From an uncultured Fusobacterium sp. (GTDB taxonomy: Bacteria > Fusobacteriota > Fusobacteriia > Fusobacteriales > Fusobacteriaceae), in contig UQQO01000061.1 of the NCBI GenBank assembly GCA_900543175.1, positions 1 to 12,709 on the forward strand: DNA of 12,709 nt. Direction: 5' to 3'. The notes beneath the pieces are model-generated. The model made no database searches. It worked only from the letters and a program-made list of their open reading frames with translations, and was not told where the DNA came from. Position 1 is the stretch's first letter, and each line of letters starts with the position of its first letter. The position numbers were made by a program, and so were the translations under genes. This document shows, piece by piece, positions 7,298 through 12,709 of the stretch.

Positions 7298-8797
7298 TTA
7301 AATTTCCATTCTCTTATACAATCCAGTTACATGTATTATTCCCTTAGCTAACTCTGAATTGATATCCTCTTTCTTCATTCTCCAGCTCCAGTTTGAACCT
7401 AAAGCAGATGGTGTATTCATTCTTGATTCAGAACCTAGCCCTAAATAATCTTGCATTTGAATTATTACTGTGTTGCATACACTACTCATAATTCTATCTA
7501 TCATTTTCCAAGCAGTAGCTTTATCATCAAAAGTGTAGATATCAAGATACATTCTCATATACTCAATATCCTCAGTTTTTGAGTTTACAAGCCAACCAAC
7601 AGCAGTATCATTATCATGAGTACCAATATACCCCACACTATTTTGAGTGTAATTATGAGGTAAATAGTCTCCACCCTCTCTTGAATCAAAGGCAAACTCT
7701 AAAAGTTTCATTCCCGGGAAACCACTATCTTTAAGAAGTTCAGCAACCTCATCAGTAACAAATCCCAAATCTTCAGCTATTATATCAAGATCTCCAAGCT
7801 TCTTTTTAACAGCATTGAAAAGTTTCATTCCGGGACCTTTTTCCCAATGTCCATTGACAGCTGTTTTATCTTTTGCTGGAATAGAATAGTAACTTTCAAA
7901 ACCTCTAAAGTGGTCCATTCTAACTATATTATAAAGAGAGATAGCAGATTCAAGACGATTTATCCACCATTTGTATTTTGTTTTCTCCATATATTCCCAG
8001 TTATATAGAGGGTTTCCCCAAAGTTGCCCATCTGCTGAGAATCCATCTGGTGGGCATCCAGCTACTGAAACCATCTCTAAATTCTCATCTAATTGGAAAA
8101 ATTCTGGGTTTTTCCAAACATCTACACTGTCATAGGCAACATATATAGGTACATCTCCTATTATATCTATTCCTAAGTTGTTTACATAATCTTTTAGATT
8201 GTTCCATTGTTCGTAGAATTTATATTGTATAAATCTCCAAAAATCAATATCAGCAGAGTTTTCTTTTATAAAATTAGCCAAAGTTTTCTTATCTCTTGTT
8301 TTAAATTCAATATCCCAAGTATCCCAAGATGAGTTGCTGTTTCTTCTTTTCATTGTCATAAATATAGCGTAGTCATCTAGCCAGTCTCTCTCTTTTTTTA
8401 AGAACTCTTTGTAGTTAATATCATTTAAGTTAAAGTTTTCAAAAGCTTTCTTTAGAACCTCATAACGTGTGTTGTATAAAAGTCCATAGTCAACTTGAGT
8501 AGAGTTATCTCCCCAGTTAAGAGAGATATAATCCTCTTTCTTTAGTAGTCCATCTTTAGCAAGTAGATCTAAATCTATAAAGTAAGGGTTTCCAGCATTT
8601 ATAGAGAATGATTGATAAGGGGAATCACCAAAACTTGTTTGTCCCAATGGAAGTATTTGCCAATAACTTTGTCCAGATTCTTTTAAAAAATCAGCAAATC
8701 TATATGCCTCTTCTCCAAAAGTTCCTATTCCGTAGTTTGAAGGAAGTGAAGAGATATGAAGTAAGATTCCACTTCCTCTTTTATCTAATTTTTTCAT
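7298..8797 (-). CDS. malQ: 4-alpha-glucanotransferase (amylomaltase, GH77)
   Basis: MalQ moves alpha-1,4-glucan chains between maltose or maltodextrin molecules, releasing glucose. The 499-residue protein has normal bacterial GH77 length. The N-terminus RGSGILLHISSLPSNYGIG and GQSYWQILPLG are typical. Active-site residues are visible: nucleophile Asp295 in RMDHFRGF, acid/base Glu342 in IIAEDLG, and Asp395 in IGTHDND. GDVPIYVAYDSVDVW, GCPPDGFSADGQLWGNPLYNW and the terminal SRMNTPSALGSNWSWRM complete the family pattern. It is third in an operon behind the maltose PTS permease and the MapP-like phosphatase, starting 11 bp after the latter, with AGGTGG 7 nt before its ATG. In this setting it most likely consumes the free maltose released from maltose 6'-phosphate (inference). 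It ends near a good terminator. Confidence 0.96.
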   Translation of the reverse strand: MKKLDKRGSGILLHISSLPSNYGIGTFGEEAYRFADFLKESGQSYWQILPLGQTSFGDSPYQSFSINAGNPYFIDLDLLAKDGLLKKEDYISLNWGDNSTQVDYGLLYNTRYEVLKKAFENFNLNDINYKEFLKKERDWLDDYAIFMTMKRRNSNSSWDTWDIEFKTRDKKTLANFIKENSADIDFWRFIQYKFYEQWNNLKDYVNNLGIDIIGDVPIYVAYDSVDVWKNPEFFQLDENLEMVSVAGCPPDGFSADGQLWGNPLYNWEYMEKTKYKWWINRLESAISLYNIVRMDHFRGFESYYSIPAKDKTAVNGHWEKGPGMKLFNAVKKKLGDLDIIAEDLGFVTDEVAELLKDSGFPGMKLLEFAFDSREGGDYLPHNYTQNSVGYIGTHDNDTAVGWLVNSKTEDIEYMRMYLDIYTFDDKATAWKMIDRIMSSVCNTVIIQMQDYLGLGSESRMNTPSALGSNWSWRMKKEDINSELAKGIIHVTGLYKRMEI

Positions 8798-8804
8798 ATA
8801 TATA

Positions 8805-8810
8805 CCACCT
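8805..8810 (-). promoter_or_regulatory. malQ ribosome binding site overlapping the upstream stop codon
   Basis: On the minus strand, AGGTGG starts inside the TAG stop (8811-8809) of the upstream phosphatase gene and lies 7 nt before the malQ ATG. Termination of one gene therefore occurs on the initiation site of the next. Confidence 0.75.
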
Positions 8811-9636
8811 ATTCTATTATTTCAACTGCAAAATGATCTGATATCTGTTTTCCATTTAGATTATTAAAGACAACTTTAGACTCTTTTACAGGTGTATTTT
8901 TATTTTTTAATATAAGATCTATTCTCATAGAATCTATTTTATGCTCTCTCCAACCATCGATTAAACCAGATACTGTTATCCCATTATCTTTTTTATCTGC
9001 CAATCTGTAAGTATCGTGCCAACCAGATTGAAGAAGAGCTGTATAACCTTCATCCTCAATATCAGCTGGGTTGTTAAAATCCCCCATAAGATATACTTCA
9101 TCTTTTTCAAAAAGAAAACGTTTGTTTAATTTTGATAGTTGCATTTTAAAAGGCTCTTCTAAGTCATTCCACCAACCAGCATGAACTGAGTAAAACCATT
9201 TATCCTTACCATCAATATTTACTTTTATTCCAATAGCCTTTCTAACTTTATAGTTATCATAAGCTTTGCTATTTGAAAGGTAAAACTCCTTTATCTCCAA
9301 TGGCTTATATTTTGATAAAACTCCTATTCCCTCATCAAAAATCCCATATCCTATCTTAATAGGTGTCCATGTCCAATAGTATTTTTGCCCCTTTTCATTG
9401 AGATATTTAATTAAGTTAAAAATATGATTATCCTCTTTTATAACTATATTTTCATTACTAGAGATATAATTGCAGTTTTCTAATGAAACCACAGCCTTTG
9501 CATCGTGGGTTTGATTAGATTCTTGTACAGCTATCACATCATAATCATTGTCCAATATCCATTGAGCAAAATATTTCAACTTATTATCATAATCTTTTTC
9601 AATAATACTATGTGAATTGCAAGTTAACAGTTTCAT
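8809..9636 (-). CDS. mapP: Endonuclease/exonuclease/phosphatase-fold protein, probable maltose 6'-phosphate phosphatase (MapP-like)
   Basis: The 275-residue protein has the full set of EEP-family metal and catalytic motifs. These are Asn7 (LLTCNSHS), Glu39 (DVIAVQES), His152 (YSVHAGWWND), Asp186/Asn188 (LMGDFNNP), Asp240 (MRIDLIL) and the terminal SDH at 266-268. No signal peptide or membrane segment is seen, so it should be cytoplasmic. The HAGWWND and GLIDGWREHKIDSMRID segments fit the RgfB-like subgroup rather than DNA-repair exonucleases. In Enterococcus faecalis the gene directly downstream of the maltose PTS permease malT encodes MapP, which dephosphorylates maltose 6'-phosphate. The same position here, 9 bp after a MalT-type permease and before malQ, makes that function the best reading. 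The fold is near certain; the substrate is inferred from context. Alternatives are another sugar-phosphate phosphatase or a nuclease. Confidence 0.85.
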   Translation of the reverse strand: MKLLTCNSHSIIEKDYDNKLKYFAQWILDNDYDVIAVQESNQTHDAKAVVSLENCNYISSNENIVIKEDNHIFNLIKYLNEKGQKYYWTWTPIKIGYGIFDEGIGVLSKYKPLEIKEFYLSNSKAYDNYKVRKAIGIKVNIDGKDKWFYSVHAGWWNDLEEPFKMQLSKLNKRFLFEKDEVYLMGDFNNPADIEDEGYTALLQSGWHDTYRLADKKDNGITVSGLIDGWREHKIDSMRIDLILKNKNTPVKESKVVFNNLNGKQISDHFAVEIIE

Positions 9637-9640
9637 CTTT

Positions 9641-9647
9641 ACCTCCT
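9641..9647 (-). promoter_or_regulatory. mapP-like gene ribosome binding site overlapping the permease stop codon
   Basis: The minus strand reads TAGGAGGTAAAGATG. The TAG stop of the permease (9648-9646) supplies the start of AGGAGGT, which is 4 nt before the ATG. This suggests coupled translation of permease and phosphatase. Confidence 0.75.
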
Positions 9648-11286
9648 ATAATATATCTAAAATATCTGATTTAATAACATCAGCTTTAGGACCATAAACA
9701 GCTTGTACACCATTATCTTTTTTCATTAGTCCCAATGCTCCCTCTTTTTTCCACTCCTCTAAATCAGCAACTTTTCCCATATCCTTTACTGTTACACGAA
9801 GTCTTGTCATACAAGCATCAACATCAATAATATTTTCTTTTTCACCTAAAAGAGTGATTATTCTAGTAGCTTGTGTATCTTTTGAAACAGAAGTTTTTAT
9901 TGTATCCTCATTATTTTCCTCTTCAATATAGTTTCCAAGTCTTCCAATAGTTGCATAGTTGAATTTTTTTATCATAAAGTTAGCCACTAAATACCCAATG
10001 ATAAAGAATATGATAATTGCTACTATAAAGTTTATAATATCTCCAGTAAGTCCAGCTTTTACAGACATTGGAATACGTGTAAGAAACTCAAGATTTCCAA
10101 AAGAGTGTAAACGAAGATTAACCACTCCTGCTGATGCAAAGGCTAAACCTTGTAGAATTGCATAGATTACATATAGTGGAAAAGCAGCAAACATAAACAT
10201 AAATTCTAGTGGCTCAGTAACCCCAGTTAAAAGAACAGCTATTATTGTTGAAATAAACATAGATTTATATTTAGCTTTTTTATCATTGTCAGTATTTTTA
10301 TACATTGCAACTGTGATACCTATAAGAAGTCCACTAGAACCTATCATTTGCCCAACTTTAAAACGAGCAGGAGTAATTGTTGTTAAAAGATTGTTATATT
10401 GCTCCATATCTCCTAAAGTTTTTAAGTTTACAAGATCTGTTACCCAAGCAAGCCAAAGAGGATCTTGTCCAAAAACCTTACTTCCACTGTTGATTCCAGT
10501 CAAAATAGTGTATGTTCCTCCAAATGCTGTATAGTTCATTGGGATAGTAAGCATATGGTGAAGTCCAAAAGGTATAAGTAGACGCTCTAAAGTTCCATAT
10601 ACAAATGGTGCAAGAACAGGTGATGTTGTAGAAGAGTTAGCTATCCAAATTCCAAAACTATTGATTCCCCCTTGGATAACTGGCCACACAAAAGCAAGAA
10701 TTATAGATACAATCACTGACCAAAGAATTACAACCATAGGTACAAATCTCTTTCCGTTGAAGAACTCCAATGAAGGTGGAAGTTTTCTATAATTGTAATA
10801 TTTATTGTAGATAGTTCCTCCAACAAAACCAGCAATAATCCCTACAAATACCCCCATGTTAAGAGCAGTAGCCCCAAGTACAGAGGTAAAATACCCAGCC
10901 ACTGGAATCTCCTTACCAAATAAAGTATGAGTTACAGCATTAGGGTCTTGAAGCATCTGTGGAGTTACACCAAAAATTGCCCCAGTTATAACATTGATAA
11001 GAATAAAGGCTATTATTGCAGCAAAAGCTCCCCCAGCACGCTCTTTAGCCCATGATCCTCCAATTGCCACAGCAAATAGTATATGAAGATTTGTAATAAT
11101 TCCCCAACCGATGCTCTCCATAATACTTCCAATTTTTAGAAGAAAAAATATATCTTCACTTGAGATTTGAATCAGTTTACCTAAACTAATCATTAAACCA
11201 GCTGCTGGCATTACAGCAATAACTACCATTAAAACCTTTCCTAATTTTTGTAAAAGGTCAAAATTAATAATATTTTTCTTTCCCAT
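9646..11286 (-). CDS. malT: Maltose-type PTS permease, EIICB (MalT/MalP/MalX family)
   Basis: The protein imports and phosphorylates a glucoside at the membrane, most likely maltose to maltose 6'-phosphate. The EIIC domain fills about residues 10-440 with many membrane segments and shows FFNGKRFVP, RLLIPFGLHHMLTIPMNYT and the sugar-site motif TGVTEPLEFMFMF (about 354-366). After a charged linker (about 452-472), the EIIB domain (about 473-546) carries DACMTRLRV with phospho-acceptor Cys492. PLWLAWVTDLVNLK, TPARFKVGQMIGSSG and NLRLHSFGNLEFLTR resemble Bacillus MalP and Enterococcus MalT more than E. coli MalX or PtsG. Names differ by species, so the symbol is provisional. No EIIA domain is attached or nearby, so a separate EIIA-Glc must supply phosphate. 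AGGAGG lies 9 nt before the ATG. It is first in a minus-strand operon, divergent from malR. Confidence 0.93.
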   Translation of the reverse strand: MGKKNIINFDLLQKLGKVLMVVIAVMPAAGLMISLGKLIQISSEDIFFLLKIGSIMESIGWGIITNLHILFAVAIGGSWAKERAGGAFAAIIAFILINVITGAIFGVTPQMLQDPNAVTHTLFGKEIPVAGYFTSVLGATALNMGVFVGIIAGFVGGTIYNKYYNYRKLPPSLEFFNGKRFVPMVVILWSVIVSIILAFVWPVIQGGINSFGIWIANSSTTSPVLAPFVYGTLERLLIPFGLHHMLTIPMNYTAFGGTYTILTGINSGSKVFGQDPLWLAWVTDLVNLKTLGDMEQYNNLLTTITPARFKVGQMIGSSGLLIGITVAMYKNTDNDKKAKYKSMFISTIIAVLLTGVTEPLEFMFMFAAFPLYVIYAILQGLAFASAGVVNLRLHSFGNLEFLTRIPMSVKAGLTGDIINFIVAIIIFFIIGYLVANFMIKKFNYATIGRLGNYIEEENNEDTIKTSVSKDTQATRIITLLGEKENIIDVDACMTRLRVTVKDMGKVADLEEWKKEGALGLMKKDNGVQAVYGPKADVIKSDILDIL

Positions 11287-11315
11287 TTTTTCTCTCCTCC
11301 TATGTTTGCAAATTT

Positions 11316-11331
11316 ATGCAATCGTTTGCTT
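11316..11331. promoter_or_regulatory. Putative LacI-family / cre-like operator
   Basis: GCAATCGTTTGC (11318-11329) is a 10-of-12 palindrome centred on CG, the form typical of LacI/MalR operators. With its flanks, 11316-11330 also fits the degenerate CcpA cre consensus WTGNAANCGNWNNCW. It sits just downstream of the predicted -10 of the permease promoter, where a bound repressor would block initiation. Either MalR or a CcpA-like protein could be the ligand. Confidence 0.6.
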
Positions 11332-11343
11332 AAATTTGTTTTT

Positions 11344-11372
11344 ATTATATATTATATTTCAACAAAAATCAA
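11344..11372 (-). promoter_or_regulatory. Predicted promoter of the permease-mapP-malQ operon
   Basis: On the minus strand, TTGATT (11372-11367) and TATAAT (11349-11344) are separated by 17 nt. Transcription would begin near 11337 and cross the operator at 11316-11331 before the permease ribosome binding site. The region is very AT-rich, so other -10 choices exist. Confidence 0.5.
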
Positions 11373-11490
11373 ATGTTTTTTTATCAAAAAATATTTTTTA
11401 TTTTAATTCATAGTGTATTAAATTAATATTTTTATATTTTGAGTTAAAAATAGTGATGATTGTTATTTGCATAAATAGGAAATTTTTGTG

Positions 11491-11519
11491 TTGACTTGTT
11501 GTATAATTCTATGTAAAAT
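11491..11519 (+). promoter_or_regulatory. Predicted malR promoter
   Basis: TTGACT (11491-11496) and TAAAAT (11514-11519) are 17 nt apart, putting the start near 11526, about 26 nt before the malR ATG. A TATAAT at 11502-11507 lacks a well-placed -35. AGGGG at 11541-11545 is the ribosome binding site. I see no terminator or other gene in the 265-bp divergent region. Confidence 0.5.
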
Positions 11520-11551
11520 TAAATATACAAATTTTATATAAGGGGAAAAAA

Positions 11552-12577
11552 ATGAGTGTAACAATAAAAGATGTAGCAAAACTTGCAGGAGTTTCTCCAT
11601 CTACTGTTTCAAGAACTTGTAGCAATCATCCAGCAATAAGTGAAAAGACAAAATTAAAAGTTAAGAAAGCTATGATGGAATTAGGTTATGAGCCAAATTT
11701 TCAAGCAAGTAATTTAGCTGGAAAAAGTTCAAAAACAATAGGGTTGATACTTCCTATTCAAGAGAATGATATATATGAAAATAGTTTTTTCTTAGAGGTT
11801 ATTCATGGAATATGCCAATATTGTAATAAGTATAAGTATATGAATACTATTATTTCAGAAAATAGTGAGGAAAAAATGATCACCTTTATAGATTCCATTG
11901 TAAAAGCGGGAAAGGTAGATGGGTTTATACTTCTTTACTCCAAAGTGAAGGATCCTGTTGTTGAGTATCTAAATAGCCACTCTTTGAGTTATGTTATGAT
12001 TGGTAAACCTTCAAGTAATATAAATAGTACAATCTATATTGACAATGATAATATTACTGCTGGGAAAGATGCAACAGATTACCTTATAAACCTTGGACAT
12101 AAGAAGATAGCCTTTGTATGTGATAGGGAAAATAGAATTTTTATTCAAGATAGACAAACTGGGTATATCTCTTCATTGATTGGTAATAATCTGCCTTATG
12201 AGGAGAGATGGTGCATATATAAAGATCTTAATAATGAAAGGGATATTGAGGAGATAAAGAAGATTTTCACAAGTGAAGATGCTCCAACTGCAATAGTGGC
12301 AATTGATGATATTGTTGCTCTTACTCTTGAGAAGATATTTAATGATATAGGGATAAAGGTTCCTGAGGATATATCTATAATCTCTTTTAACAACTCTCTT
12401 TTATCGAAATTGACAAAACCTCAGTTGACTTGTGTTGATATTAACAACTATCAATTGGGAGAGGAGTCAGCTGCTCAAATTATAAAATATGTTCAAAATA
12501 AAGAGATGGTAGCCACTAAGATAATTGTTCCACACACTATTATAGAGAGAGAAAGTTGTAAAGCTATTGAAAAGTAA
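11552..12577 (+). CDS. malR: LacI-family transcriptional regulator, MalR-like
   Basis: This is a DNA-binding sugar-responsive regulator that probably controls the divergent permease-mapP-malQ operon. At 341 residues it has standard LacI length. The N-terminal helix-turn-helix is TIKDVAKLAGVSPSTVSR (4-21), followed by ISEKTKLKVKKAMMELGYEPN and a hinge region with the minor-groove leucine in ASNLAGKSSKTIG. A periplasmic-binding-protein-like effector domain follows (about 62-335) with GLILP, DGFILLYS, YIDNDNITAG, LGHKKIAFV, PTAIVAIDD and the terminal VPHTIIERESC typical of MalR proteins. The recognition region reads SRTCSNHPAIS rather than the common SRVLN pattern, so operator preference may be slightly shifted. 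AGGGG lies 6 nt before the ATG. The ligand is inferred from the neighbours (maltose or a phosphorylated form); other alpha-glucosides are possible. Confidence 0.92.
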   Translation: MSVTIKDVAKLAGVSPSTVSRTCSNHPAISEKTKLKVKKAMMELGYEPNFQASNLAGKSSKTIGLILPIQENDIYENSFFLEVIHGICQYCNKYKYMNTIISENSEEKMITFIDSIVKAGKVDGFILLYSKVKDPVVEYLNSHSLSYVMIGKPSSNINSTIYIDNDNITAGKDATDYLINLGHKKIAFVCDRENRIFIQDRQTGYISSLIGNNLPYEERWCIYKDLNNERDIEEIKKIFTSEDAPTAIVAIDDIVALTLEKIFNDIGIKVPEDISIISFNNSLLSKLTKPQLTCVDINNYQLGEESAAQIIKYVQNKEMVATKIIVPHTIIERESCKAIEK

Positions 12578-12586
12578 AAGAGATAG

Positions 12587-12709
12587 TTTGGAGTTTATCT
12601 AAAAAATGAATTGCCATTTGTATATGAACTACTTGATAGATACAAAAATGAAAAGAGTGTTTATATTTTTCATTCAAGAGATGATATAGATGGTTATTTA
12701 GTAAAAATG
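12587..12709 (+). other. Unrecognised open frame running off the window edge
   Basis: After a TAG at 12584-12586 one frame stays open to the last base, 41 codons. It gives a balanced, protein-like sequence (for example NELPFVYELLDRYKNEKS, then VYIFHSRDDIDGYLVKM). The only usual start codon in that frame is TTG at 12611, and no ribosome binding site lies at a proper distance; GGAG at 12590-12593 is 17 nt away. It may be the first part of a downstream gene, or a remnant of one that lost its start. I do not recognise the family. Confidence 0.35.

Noticed and set aside
8608..8841. A 77-codon open frame on the plus strand across the malQ start
   Set aside because: It lies antisense to malQ and across the mapP-malQ junction; composition looks non-coding.
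9959..10534. Two short plus-strand open frames (9959-10165, 10286-10534) inside the permease gene
   Set aside because: They are antisense to conserved EIIC segments such as TGVTEPLEF and TPARFKVGQMIGSSG, with no family match.
11373..11460. Small RNA or riboswitch in the divergent intergenic region
   Set aside because: The stretch is simply AT-rich with no stable GC-containing hairpin or T-tract; nothing beyond promoters and operator is supported.
11502..11507. TATAAT as the malR -10 box
   Set aside because: The sequence 17 nt upstream is not a credible -35. TTGACT at 11491 is only 5 nt away and instead pairs with TAAAAT at 11514.
12606..12689. A 27-codon open frame starting at ATG 12606 after malR
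   Set aside because: It has no ribosome binding site, ends quickly, and the overlapping frame to the window edge looks more protein-like.

Overview
The window is AT-rich with strong AGGAGG-type ribosome binding sites, tightly packed operons and Arg codons that are overwhelmingly AGA. It carries a TRAP transporter and a PTS permease side by side. This fits a low-GC fermentative anaerobe. I favour Fusobacterium (Fusobacteriota) over a low-GC Firmicute, but the sequence alone does not prove it. There are no mobile elements, CRISPR arrays, rRNA or tRNA genes that I can see.

Left half (1-7156, + strand): a hexuronate operon in the order uxaB (5' end cut by the window edge), uxaA, dctP, dctQ, dctM, uxaC. 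Spacing is 12-30 bp, with a 1-bp overlap between dctQ and dctM. The TRAP transporter would import a hexuronate, most simply D-galacturonate. UxaC isomerises it to D-tagaturonate, UxaB reduces that to D-altronate, and UxaA dehydrates that to 2-keto-3-deoxygluconate (KDG). The KDG kinase and aldolase, and the mannonate branch for glucuronate (uxuA/uxuB), are not in the window. The operon ends in a clear intrinsic terminator at 7163-7199.

Middle (7157-7297): a convergent intergenic region with two back-to-back terminators, one per strand. A perfect 13-bp tandem duplication copies one arm of the minus-strand hairpin.

Right half (7298-12577): an alpha-glucoside module. A LacI-family regulator (malR-like, + strand) is divergent from a minus-strand operon. 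That operon encodes a MalT/MalP-type maltose PTS EIICB permease, an endonuclease/exonuclease/phosphatase-fold (EEP) protein, and the amylomaltase MalQ. From its fold and its place directly after the maltose permease, the EEP protein is best explained as a MapP-like maltose 6'-phosphate phosphatase. The proposed route is: PTS uptake gives maltose 6'-P, MapP removes the phosphate, and MalQ disproportionates the free maltose to glucose and longer glucans. No 6-phospho-alpha-glucosidase or maltose phosphorylase is encoded here, so MalQ appears to fill the role maltose phosphorylase has in Enterococcus. The 265-bp divergent region has a plausible promoter for each direction and a LacI-type/cre-like operator just downstream of the predicted start of the permease operon.

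The last 132 bp (12578-12709) follow malR. They contain an open frame running off the window edge that I do not recognise.
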